Origin: Campylobacter devanensis
GTDB lineage: Bacteria > Campylobacterota > Campylobacteria > Campylobacterales > Campylobacteraceae
Reading direction: 5' to 3'
Assembly: GCF_002139915.1 (NCBI RefSeq)
Contig: NZ_CP018788.1
Span: 806,001-870,000 of the forward strand
Length of the DNA: 64,000 nt
Shown here: positions 18,036 through 25,923 of the stretch, piece by piece
How the letters are laid out: the number at the start of each line of letters is the position of its first letter
How positions within the stretch are numbered: position 1 is the stretch's first letter
Translations under genes and position numbers: made by a program
Notes under the pieces: model-generated
Told to the model about the DNA's origin: nothing
What the model saw: only the letters and a program-made list of their open reading frames with translations
Databases searched by the model: none

Positions 18036-19147
18036 TTTATACTCTATGTACGGCACTTTTGCTCGGAATTTGCTCGCCATTTTTATGGCTTTTAAGTTTT
18101 AAGCAAAAGTTTGTCCGTAGCCTTAGGGCTAGATTTTTCTTATATCGCAATCCAAAGCCTAAATTTGCTAAATACCATTTTCATGCTTGTAGCTTTGGTG
18201 AGGCTTGTGCTATTGAGCCTTTAGTAAAAGAGTTAAAAGATTGTAGAGTAAGTGTAATTACCCAAACTGGATTTGATAAGGCTAAGGGATATGCAGATTG
18301 TAGGTTTTTACCATTTGAGTGCTTTTTGCCTTTTTGGTTAAGCAGATCAGATGTTTTAATAGTTTTTGAAGCAGAATTATGGCTAAATTTATTTAGAGTA
18401 GCTAAATCAAACGGCTCTAAAACTATACTTTTAAATGCTAGAATTAGTGATAAAAGTTATAAAAATTATTTAAGATTTAAATTTTATTATAAATGGCTTT
18501 TTAAATATGTTGATTTAGTTTTAGCACAAAGCCAGACAGATAAAGATCGCTTAATAAGCCTAGGGGCTAAAAATATCAAAGTCGTAGGAAATATCAAATC
18601 AGCCAATCTACCAAAGCCATCAAAGCAATATAAAAAACCAGATAAAAGAGTGATAATAATAGCTAGTTCACATGAAAATGAAGAGAAAAATCTATTAGCT
18701 AATCTAATTCTTAAGGATAATGACCAGCTTTTTATAGTTCCGCGTCATCCTGAGAGATTTGATAGCGTTTATAATATTATTAAAGATAGTATTAAAAATA
18801 TAAGCTTTGAGAGATTTAGTGATAATATGGGGTTAAATTCGCAGATTATTCTTGTAGATACTCTTGGGGAGCTGGTTAATTTATATGCAATTGCTGATAT
18901 TGTCGTGCTTTGTGGTAGTTTTGAAAAGGGCATTGGAGGGCATAATCCTATAGAGGCAGCTCAATTTAAATGCAAAATTTTAAGCGGAGAGTATATCCAT
19001 AATCAAAAAGATTTATATAAAGCAGTAAGCGGGATTGAGTTTTGTTCATATGATAATGTATGGCAAAAGATAAATTCAAATTTAAAAAACACAAAAATTA
19101 TAAATATGTGCGATATGGATAAGATAATAAAAGAGATAAAAGGATAA
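18032..19147 (+). CDS. waaA: 3-deoxy-D-manno-octulosonic acid (Kdo) transferase
   Basis: Adds Kdo from CMP-Kdo to the lipid A precursor on the inner face of the cytoplasmic membrane. The N-terminal hydrophobic segment (about 1-20) anchors the protein. FHACSFGEACAIEPLV holds the Glu of the acceptor domain, and the donor domain has IIASSHENEEKNL, VPRHPERF and the GSFEKGIGGHNPIEAAQF motif near residue 300 that binds CMP-Kdo. 371 residues. GTG start overlaps the upstream stop (GTGA). Length and anchor are those of a standard WaaA. Confidence 0.93.
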   Translation: MIYTLCTALLLGICSPFLWLLSFKQKFVRSLRARFFLYRNPKPKFAKYHFHACSFGEACAIEPLVKELKDCRVSVITQTGFDKAKGYADCRFLPFECFLPFWLSRSDVLIVFEAELWLNLFRVAKSNGSKTILLNARISDKSYKNYLRFKFYYKWLFKYVDLVLAQSQTDKDRLISLGAKNIKVVGNIKSANLPKPSKQYKKPDKRVIIIASSHENEEKNLLANLILKDNDQLFIVPRHPERFDSVYNIIKDSIKNISFERFSDNMGLNSQIILVDTLGELVNLYAIADIVVLCGSFEKGIGGHNPIEAAQFKCKILSGEYIHNQKDLYKAVSGIEFCSYDNVWQKINSNLKNTKIINMCDMDKIIKEIKG

Positions 19148-19149
19148 AT

Positions 19150-19914
19150 ATGCAAAAGGCTTATAAACTTCTAGCAATTCAAGAGGGCATTTCAAACAAC
19201 GAAGCCAAGGAGTTAATAGACGCTGGACTAGTAAGTGTAGGCGGCCAAAGGCTTGTGCTTGCTAGAGGACTTTTAAAAGAGAGTGCTAAATTTAAGGTAA
19301 CAAAACTAGCCAAACCAGTGAAAATTTTTGAAGATGAAAATATAATAGCAATCAACAAACCACCTTTTATCACAAGTGAAAAGATCGCTGAAATATTTAA
19401 ATTTCCACTTTTAAATCGTCTAGATAAAGAGACTAGTGGAGTGATTTTGCTATATAAAAATGAAGATTTTCAACAGCGTGCTATTAAAGAATTTGCACAA
19501 AATAGGGTAGGTAAAACCTATCTTGCAGTTGTTAAAGGTATAGTTTGTGAAAGCTTTACTATAAACCAGCCACTAACAACTATAAAAACAAAATCTGGAG
19601 CCTTTAGCAAAATCGATCTAAAAAGTGGCAAAACAGCTATCACGCATATCACTCCAGTAGCAGTCGAAGGTAAAAAATCACTACTAAAAATAGATATAGA
19701 AACTGGTAGAACTCATCAGATTAGAGTGCATTTAGCAAGTAGTGGATTTGGCATTGTCGGAGATGAAAAATATGCCAAAAGTAGCTCAAAAAGACTATAT
19801 CTACATAGCTTAAGAACTAAGATTTTTGATTATGAGTTTTATGCTCAGCCTGATAGTGGATTTTTTGATCAAGGATTTGAGCAAATTGATAAAAATATTT
19901 TAAAAAATTTATAA
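19150..19914 (+). CDS. RluA-family pseudouridine synthase
   Basis: Isomerises uridine to pseudouridine in rRNA or tRNA. An S4-like RNA-binding domain occupies about residues 8-50 (EGISNNEAKELIDAGLVSVGG). The catalytic motif is LNRLDKETSGVILLYKN near residue 90, with Asp as the nucleophile. Further conserved blocks are GKTYLAVVKG, TGRTHQIRVHLASSGF and IVGDEKYA. 254 residues is short for RluD but common in epsilonproteobacteria. It is the last gene of the run that starts at 12737. The target nucleotide cannot be assigned. Confidence 0.9.
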   Translation: MQKAYKLLAIQEGISNNEAKELIDAGLVSVGGQRLVLARGLLKESAKFKVTKLAKPVKIFEDENIIAINKPPFITSEKIAEIFKFPLLNRLDKETSGVILLYKNEDFQQRAIKEFAQNRVGKTYLAVVKGIVCESFTINQPLTTIKTKSGAFSKIDLKSGKTAITHITPVAVEGKKSLLKIDIETGRTHQIRVHLASSGFGIVGDEKYAKSSSKRLYLHSLRTKIFDYEFYAQPDSGFFDQGFEQIDKNILKNL

Positions 19915-19955
19915 GATTATATAAAATACCGCATTCTGTATATCTTGCATTGCAT

Positions 19956-19988
19956 AGATTTAAATTTAAAACTATTAAATTTAAATCT
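19956..19988. terminator. bidirectional AT-rich hairpin between pseudouridine synthase and tgt
   Basis: AGATTTAAATTTAA (19956-19969) and TTAAATTTAAATCT (19975-19988) form a perfect 14-bp stem with a 5-nt loop, between two convergent genes. Confidence 0.6.
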
Positions 19989-20058
19989 ATTTTATTAAGT
20001 TTTTAAAAGCTATAAAAAGTATTAAAAATTTTAGTGATACTCTAATTATAGTCTTTAG

Positions 20059-21186
20059 CTATTTAGTTAAAGCCCTTTTAGCATAAAATTCCATCTTAAA
20101 CTCTATAAACTTATCAGCCATTATAGCCTCTCTCATCTCTTTCATTAAATTTAAATAGTAGTGTAGATTATGCAAACTCGCAAGCCTAAAAAATGTAAGC
20201 TCTTTAGCCTTATATAGATGGTTTAAATATCCACGACTATATCGTTTGCAAGTGTAGCACTGGCACTCATTATCTATTGGTTCATGATCATTGATAAAGG
20301 CCGCTGCTTTGATATTTAACTTACCAAAGCTAGTAAATAGGGTGCCATTTCTAGCATTTCTTGTAGGCATCACGCAATCAAACATATCCACACCACGGCT
20401 TACATTTTCTACTAAATCCTCTGGAGTACCAACGCCCATTAGATATCTTGGGCGATTTGGATCGATATATGGCATTACGCCCTCTACTGTATCATACATC
20501 TGCTCATTAGATTCACCCACGCTTAGCCCACCTATAGCAAGACCATCAAAATCCATATCGCACAAGGCCATAGCGCACTCTTTTCTAGCGTTATAGTCAG
20601 TCCCACCTTGTATTATACCAAATAGATTTTGATCTACTCCTATGCCTTTGCTTTTTTGGCTTTTGTGATAAATTTCAGCCTCTTTAGCCCATTTTATCGT
20701 GCGTTTTAGGCTTAGCTCTATGCGTTCTTTTGTCGCTGGTAGTGCCACCAAATCATCTAAAATCATCATAATATCACTACCCAAATCATACTGCGTATCT
20801 AGCACACTTTTTGGTGTGAAGTAGTGAAGGCTACCATCTATATGGCTTTTAAATTTAATCCCATTTTCATCTGGTTTAGAGCGGTGCGATAGAGAAAAAG
20901 CTTGAAATCCACCACTATCAGTTAAGAAATTGCCACCAAATTTACTAAACCCATGAAGTCCGCCAAATCCCCTTATCACCTTACTTCCGGGGCGTAGATA
21001 CATATGATAGGTATTAGCTAAAATAATCTTAGCTCCTAAAATCTCGCTCATATCAACTGCATCTAGACTCTTAATCGCCCCAAGTGTGCCAACAGGCATA
21101 AATACTGGAGTTTGTACAACTCCGTGAGCCATCTTAATAGTACAAGCCCTAGCGTTTTGACTTATTTTATCTATCTTAAATTCCAT
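20059..21186 (-). CDS. tgt: queuine (preQ1) tRNA-guanine transglycosylase
   Basis: Exchanges G34 for preQ1 in tRNAs with GUN anticodons, for queuosine. Asp90 in [14 protein letters not shown] is the conserved base-recognition residue, and [16 protein letters not shown] contains the nucleophilic Asp. Zinc ligands are C-Q-C-Y-T-C and the His of SLHNLHYY near the C-terminus. 375 residues is normal. A minus-strand TGCTAAAAT (21219-21211) gives a likely promoter about 25 nt upstream of the ATG. It borders the restriction-modification island. Confidence 0.96.
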   Translation of the reverse strand: MEFKIDKISQNARACTIKMAHGVVQTPVFMPVGTLGAIKSLDAVDMSEILGAKIILANTYHMYLRPGSKVIRGFGGLHGFSKFGGNFLTDSGGFQAFSLSHRSKPDENGIKFKSHIDGSLHYFTPKSVLDTQYDLGSDIMMILDDLVALPATKERIELSLKRTIKWAKEAEIYHKSQKSKGIGVDQNLFGIIQGGTDYNARKECAMALCDMDFDGLAIGGLSVGESNEQMYDTVEGVMPYIDPNRPRYLMGVGTPEDLVENVSRGVDMFDCVMPTRNARNGTLFTSFGKLNIKAAAFINDHEPIDNECQCYTCKRYSRGYLNHLYKAKELTFFRLASLHNLHYYLNLMKEMREAIMADKFIEFKMEFYAKRALTK

Positions 21187-21479
21187 ATAAATCCTTATTA
21201 AATCGGCGTAATTTTAGCAAAATCTTGCTTAGAATTTAGAATAATTAAACTGATTTAAAAAGCAAAACACAAGGTATTAAGATATATAATATTAAATTGC
21301 TTTATCAATATAATAAATTTAGAATATGCAAAATTTCTTATAGTTTTGAGTTTAAAGGTCTCATATAAATATACTTTAAGTTTAAAGCAGAAGTTAGCTA
21401 TAAAAAGGCTTTTATATTATATTATTCTCTTTAAATATCTAAAATTACTTTTCTTATTCTTTCATCAAAAGTCATTTCA
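21187..21479. other. AT-rich junction between tgt and the restriction-modification operon
   Basis: No gene of normal size. Just past the hsdS stop a 14-codon minus-strand frame (21475-21431) encodes MTFDERIRKVILDI; it may be the cut-off start of a gene from the island's donor. The region otherwise holds only the tgt promoter. Confidence 0.35.
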
Positions 21480-23072
21480 TCATCCCAACTTCTCACACAA
21501 AGGCAACATCTGTTCGATTATTTCTACAATCTTTTCTTGTTCGGCAAGTGGTGGGAGGGGGATTTGCAACTGTAATAATTTATCACGTGATAAATTATAA
21601 AATGCTTGTCCAGATTTATTAGTAATTTCTTTACACATATCTCTAAGCCAACGAGTACCAAAAAGATACAAAAAATACTTTGAAAGGATTTCATTGTGAT
21701 AATGAGGAATTAGCATTAATACGAATCCTCCAACTACGGTATCTGTATAATCTTTTTCCACATATCCAATTTTTCCAATATGTTCTAAACTTGTTACAGC
21801 TGGTGTAATTAAATAATTCTTCTTTAAGAATAATTCAGGTTTTACATATTTATCTGATATCATAATATCATCAGGTTTGAAAATGTATGATGTATCTAAA
21901 ATATTTCCACCTCTAAGAACACGAATCATCTTTTCTGATTTTTCAACAAGAACATCTTTTTTATATCCTAATCCAGACATAGTAGAAAATACATCCCCCA
22001 ATCTACACCAACACCAGCTTTCTGGTATTTCAAACGGGATTTCATCTTCTGCAATCTCACTTGCGACAATTGGAGCGGGCTTTTTAGCTTTTGGGTTTTT
22101 CTTTTTTGCTTCTTCCCAATCGGCAAGAAGTTTTGCGTTGCGTTCTTCTATAATTCTATCTAAAAGTTGTTTGCCACTTTCTTCTATTGTGGTAGTTTTT
22201 CGCCAAGATTTTGTGAGTTTGCCTTGTATTGCCTCTTGTAAAATAGCTTTTTTTACTTTGTCTGGAAGAGCGGTTTTTAATTCCTCTTTTTGGAGAACCG
22301 CATTTTCGTAAGCATCAACCAATGGCAGCACTTCTTCAAGTTTTGCAACAATTGCATTTTGCACGGCAAGTGGTGGAAGGGGGAGAATTGTTTCTATAAC
22401 TTTATCAGTATTTAAATTCTGAACTACAGCTCCTGCTGCACTATCAGCAAATTGCTTATAAATAAAAGATGATGATAACAGGTGATAAATAAAATCTGAA
22501 ATAATACAGTTATTTGGAAATGAAAAAACTAACCAACCGTCATGAATGCACCCTTCGATATTAGAAATATAGGGACGACCGAAACTCATTGAATTAGTAA
22601 GAAGAAAATCCCCTTTATGAATTAAACGTGTTTTATAAAGACCTTCTTTTTTTATTCTTTGTTTGGTTGAATTAATATATTTTCCACCTTTATCTGTATC
22701 GCTTATTTTTATCCAATTATAACCATCAGAATCATTTGTAAGATATTCATTAATTGGACGGGGAGACCCACCTCTTGCAATAAAAGCCACATCCCCCAAT
22801 CTACACCAACACCAGCTTTTAGGAATTTCAAAGGGGATTTCATCTTCTGTAATCTCACTTGGGACAATTGGAGCGGGCTTTTTGGCTTTTGGGTTTTTCT
22901 TTTTTGCTTCTTCCCATTGGGCTAGAAGTTTTGCGTTGCGTTCTTCTATAATTTTGTCTAAAAGCTCTTTGCCGGTTTTAGTTTCCCCTTCTACATTACT
23001 AATCAACTGGCCTGTTATGGCCGCTTGGAGAATTGATTTTCTTAAATTTGTATCTTTTTTTATCTTTGCCAA
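21480..23072 (-). CDS. hsdS: type I restriction-modification specificity subunit
   Basis: DNA-recognition subunit shared by the methylase and the restriction complex. Two target-recognition domains each begin with IPFEIP-(K/E)-SWCWCRLGDV, and each is preceded by a near-identical linker (EERNAKLLAxWEEAKKKNP); LPPLAVQNAIVAKLEEV and LPPLAEQEKIVEIIEQM are the helical spacers. I choose a TTG start at 23072: AAGGA lies 7 nt upstream (23080-23084), and the context TTGGCAAAG equals that of the upstream fic gene. The frame stays open to an ATG at 23174, which would place the repeat array inside the gene; that is less likely. About 530 residues. The linker DNA is a direct repeat that could allow domain loss or exchange. 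Confidence 0.9.
   Translation of the reverse strand: MAKIKKDTNLRKSILQAAITGQLISNVEGETKTGKELLDKIIEERNAKLLAQWEEAKKKNPKAKKPAPIVPSEITEDEIPFEIPKSWCWCRLGDVAFIARGGSPRPINEYLTNDSDGYNWIKISDTDKGGKYINSTKQRIKKEGLYKTRLIHKGDFLLTNSMSFGRPYISNIEGCIHDGWLVFSFPNNCIISDFIYHLLSSSFIYKQFADSAAGAVVQNLNTDKVIETILPLPPLAVQNAIVAKLEEVLPLVDAYENAVLQKEELKTALPDKVKKAILQEAIQGKLTKSWRKTTTIEESGKQLLDRIIEERNAKLLADWEEAKKKNPKAKKPAPIVASEIAEDEIPFEIPESWCWCRLGDVFSTMSGLGYKKDVLVEKSEKMIRVLRGGNILDTSYIFKPDDIMISDKYVKPELFLKKNYLITPAVTSLEHIGKIGYVEKDYTDTVVGGFVLMLIPHYHNEILSKYFLYLFGTRWLRDMCKEITNKSGQAFYNLSRDKLLQLQIPLPPLAEQEKIVEIIEQMLPLCEKLG
21993..22165. repeat. direct repeat copy 1 inside hsdS
   Basis: This stretch closely matches 22790-22967 at nucleotide level, with scattered differences. 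It encodes the linker and first residues of the second recognition domain. The likeness is far beyond what the protein requires, which suggests recent duplication or ongoing gene conversion. Confidence 0.8.
22790..22967. repeat. direct repeat copy 2 inside hsdS
   Basis: Partner of 21993-22165, in the same orientation about 800 bp away. Recombination between the two would delete the first recognition domain in frame. Confidence 0.8.
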
Positions 23073-23108
23073 TTTAGTTTCCTTTTTTATGTTGCCAAAT
23101 TCATCAAA

Positions 23109-23202
23109 TTGGGTACATAATGTCATCAATATGTACCCAAAAACAATATTTTGGGTACATATACGAATGAGCATGTACCCAAAATCGTTAAATTGGGTAC
23201 AT
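23109..23202. repeat. array of five identical 10-bp elements in alternating orientation
   Basis: TTGGGTACAT occurs at 23109, 23151 and 23193, and its complement ATGTACCCAA at 23131 and 23173. Start-to-start distances are 22, 20, 22 and 20 bp, about two helical turns each. The spacers (12, 10, 12 and 10 nt) are unrelated in sequence. The array fills the gap from the fic stop to 37 nt before the hsdS start. As RNA, neighbouring copies form 10-bp hairpins in two mutually exclusive pairings. Confidence 0.9.
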
Positions 23203-23203
23203 A

Positions 23204-24334
23204 TTACGATTTTACAGATTCAATAGTTTCAACTTCTGATACAACTTTCCCCTGATTTAGAAATAATGCAAATAAAGCATTATTAATATAATAATTAGAT
23301 GATCCTTTTTTCATTTTTGTCAAAAGTTTTAAATCTACAATCATATCAAGATATTTTGCTGCCGTTTTGCGTTGAACATTCATATCTCGTTCAATAAATT
23401 CAATCTTTGTATACGGATGGAAAAATAAATTATTCAAAAGTTCATGTTTATATGTTTTTCCAAATACGGGTTTTAAGATTGCTTTATATTGTGCCATTAA
23501 TTGCGCAATACCATTTATTAAAATAATTGTTTCTTTAGATGTAACTTCTATTCCTTTAAGAATAAACATAACCCAATTCTGCCAATCCTTTATATCTCCA
23601 TCATTATCACGGACAGCTTGAATCAATTTGTAATAATCGGCTTTATTACGAGTGATATAACGACTCAAATATAAAATTGGTAAATCCAAAAGTCTATTTT
23701 GTACTAAATATAAAACAGAAATAATACGCCCAGTTCTTCCGTTACCATCATAAAAAGGATGTATACTTTCAAATTGGTGATGTATTATTGCTAGTTTAAT
23801 CAATGGATCTAAATCAGATAATTCAGAATTGTTAATAAAGTGTTCAAGATTTGACATATAATGTTCAACTTCATCTCCTGTTTTTGGAGGAGCATAAACA
23901 ATTTCTTGCTTAGAATTTTGTAATGTTACAGCACTTGTTCTAAACCCAGCTTTATTTTTTTCAAGCTTTTCTTGAATATTTTTAATAATGTTATTTGTAA
24001 GAAGCATATTTTCTTTTACTCTTGAAAAGCCTTCAAGCATAGCTTCTCTATAATTCATAACCTCTTTTGCTGCATTGCTAACTGCATAATTACTTACAGA
24101 AAGATCTGCTTGAAAAATCTCATCATGGGTTGTTACTATATTTTCTACTTCGGAACTTTCCTTTGCTTCTTGTATAACAAGAGAATTAATCAAAACACCT
24201 TCATTTGGAATTGTATGAGCAACTCCTTTTAATTCTGCCAACGCTTTGTTTGCAAGATTAACTTGTTTGAGTATTTCTTTTGTTTCAAGGTCAATTCCAA
24301 GTGGTAATTTAGGAATAGTATAAGTCTTTGCCAA
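23204..24334 (-). CDS. fic: Fic-domain protein embedded in the type I RM operon
   Basis: Predicted AMP-transferring (or other nucleotidyl-transferring) Fic protein with regulatory tail. The N-terminal inhibitory helix motif (S/T-x3-E-G/N) is S60SEVEN65, which fits class II self-inhibited Fic proteins. The Fic core motif HPFYDGNGR is at residues 192-200, with His192 as catalytic base. The C-terminal 100 residues (YTKIEFIERDMNVQRKTAAKYLDMI) look like a winged helix that could bind DNA. TTG start, 8 nt after the hsdM stop, with GGAG upstream. The position between hsdM and hsdS ties its expression to the RM genes. The target protein is unknown. Confidence 0.9.
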   Translation of the reverse strand: MAKTYTIPKLPLGIDLETKEILKQVNLANKALAELKGVAHTIPNEGVLINSLVIQEAKESSEVENIVTTHDEIFQADLSVSNYAVSNAAKEVMNYREAMLEGFSRVKENMLLTNNIIKNIQEKLEKNKAGFRTSAVTLQNSKQEIVYAPPKTGDEVEHYMSNLEHFINNSELSDLDPLIKLAIIHHQFESIHPFYDGNGRTGRIISVLYLVQNRLLDLPILYLSRYITRNKADYYKLIQAVRDNDGDIKDWQNWVMFILKGIEVTSKETIILINGIAQLMAQYKAILKPVFGKTYKHELLNNLFFHPYTKIEFIERDMNVQRKTAAKYLDMIVDLKLLTKMKKGSSNYYINNALFALFLNQGKVVSEVETIESVKS

Positions 24335-24342
24335 TTTTTCTC

Positions 24343-25833
24343 CTACAATTCAATTCCAAGAATTTCAGTAATTTTTGCTAGTGTTGAATTGATTTTTTCC
24401 TCTGCAGCTTCACTATGCTTTTTATAATTTATGATTGTCTCTTTTATGCTTAAGATTTCTTCTTCCTCGTGAGGATAACCACAAAGGTCAAGGTTATAGC
24501 CACCTTCTATAAGCTCTTGAGAAGTAAAACATTTTGCCTTTGAATTTCCTTCTTCATCGGCTATTTCTTTACGGTCATTCCACCATGCAACACAATCATC
24601 AAAATCAGAAAGTTTCATCGGTTTAGTTTTAGAAAAGTATTTAATTCCATCTGGTATATCTACACGATAAAACCATGTTTTACCGGTTGGTTCTTCATTA
24701 TTAAAAAACAAGATGTTTGTAGTAATGCTTGTATAGGGAGAAAAGACACTTTGTGGTAACCGCACCACGGTATGTAGATTATACTCTGTTAGCAGCTTCT
24801 TCTTGAGATTTACCTTTGCGTTATCATTGCCGAACAAAAATCCATCAGGAATAATTACAGCGGCACGACCATTTTTCTTTAAGCGATACAAAATAACAGC
24901 TATAAAAAGATCTGCTGTTTCGCTTGATTTTAGATCGGCTGGAAAGTTTTGCTTGATGTCTTCTTTTTCGCTTCCGCCATAAGGTGGATTCATAAGAATT
25001 ACATCAAATGCATCTTTTTTTGTGTAGTCCAAAAGTTTTTTTGTAAGTGAGTTATCGTGAAATACTTTTGGATTGTCAATTCCGTGAAGCAACATATTTG
25101 TTACACAGAGCATATAAGGGAATTGTTTTTTTTCGATTGCGTAAATTGAATTGTAAAGTTTTTCAGAATCTTCATTGCTGATTGATCCTTTTGCGTCTTT
25201 GATTGCTTCAAGTTCTTTTATCCAACTTGAAAGGAAGCCTCCTGTTCCACAGGCAAAATCAGCCATAGTTTCGCCAATTTGTGGTTTAATCATTTTTGCC
25301 ATAAACTCTGTTACGGCACGTGGAGTGTAAAACTCACCCGCAGAACCTGCACTTTGAAGTTCTTTTAAAATAGTTTCATATATTTCGCCAAAGGCATGGG
25401 TTTCTTCATAGCTTCCAAAATCAAGCTCATCAATAATATTGATAATCTGACGGAGAAGCACTCCATCTTTCATATAATTGTTTGCATCTTCAAAAGTTGT
25501 ACGCACAATACTTTGGCGAATTGGGGTATCTGAATTTATTTCAAGTTTTCTTAATGTTGGGAAAAGTTCATTGTTTACAAAATTCAAAAGCTGGTCTCCG
25601 GTAAGTCCATCATGTTGATTTTCTACATGAGCCCAATTTCTCCAGCGTAATTTTGGGGGAATTATAGATTCAAATTGTTCATCATCAAATTCCCAGTCTT
25701 CTTCTTTTGCGTCATAAACTTTTAAGAAAAGCATCCAGGTTATCTGTTCAATTCTCTGGGCATCACCATTTATACCGGCATCGTTCCGCATTACATCACG
25801 GACTCTTTTTACAAAACCACTTAAGTTGCTCAT
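24343..25833 (-). CDS. hsdM: type I restriction-modification DNA methyltransferase subunit
   Basis: N6-adenine methylase subunit that works with HsdS and is also part of the restriction complex. An N-terminal helical HsdM_N domain (about 1-135) is followed by EFYTPRAVTEFMA, the S-adenosylmethionine motif DFACGTGGFL near residues 192-201, and catalytic NPPY at 282-285. 496 residues is normal. It follows hsdR across an 90-nt gap that holds an inverted repeat, and is followed by fic after 8 nt. Confidence 0.95.
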   Translation of the reverse strand: MSNLSGFVKRVRDVMRNDAGINGDAQRIEQITWMLFLKVYDAKEEDWEFDDEQFESIIPPKLRWRNWAHVENQHDGLTGDQLLNFVNNELFPTLRKLEINSDTPIRQSIVRTTFEDANNYMKDGVLLRQIINIIDELDFGSYEETHAFGEIYETILKELQSAGSAGEFYTPRAVTEFMAKMIKPQIGETMADFACGTGGFLSSWIKELEAIKDAKGSISNEDSEKLYNSIYAIEKKQFPYMLCVTNMLLHGIDNPKVFHDNSLTKKLLDYTKKDAFDVILMNPPYGGSEKEDIKQNFPADLKSSETADLFIAVILYRLKKNGRAAVIIPDGFLFGNDNAKVNLKKKLLTEYNLHTVVRLPQSVFSPYTSITTNILFFNNEEPTGKTWFYRVDIPDGIKYFSKTKPMKLSDFDDCVAWWNDRKEIADEEGNSKAKCFTSQELIEGGYNLDLCGYPHEEEEILSIKETIINYKKHSEAAEEKINSTLAKITEILGIEL

Positions 25834-25852
25834 TTATTTATCCCTTTTATTT

Positions 25853-25919
25853 TGTTACACGGATTTTTGATTTCCTTTTTTTTCAGATTTTGTGTTAGCA
25901 AAATCCAATCCGTGTGACA
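25853..25919. repeat. nested inverted repeats between hsdR and hsdM
   Basis: The outer arms TGTTACACGGATT (25853-25865) and AATCCGTGTGACA (25907-25919) pair at 12 of 13 positions, with the 13th a G-T wobble. Inside, GATTTTG (25886-25892) and CAAAATC (25899-25905) form a second hairpin with a 6-nt loop. The element lies in the hsdR-hsdM gap and could be an RNA processing or attenuation site, or an operator. Confidence 0.6.
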
Positions 25920-25923
25920 CACC

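Noticed and set aside
23073-23174. ATG at 23174 as the hsdS start
   Set aside because: It would translate through the repeat array; the TTG at 23072 has a good AAGGA and the same TTGGCAAAG context as fic.
23109-23202. CRISPR-like repeat-spacer array
   Set aside because: Elements are only 10 bp, alternate in orientation and have 10-12 nt spacers; no cas genes are nearby. It fits a regulatory or structural array better.
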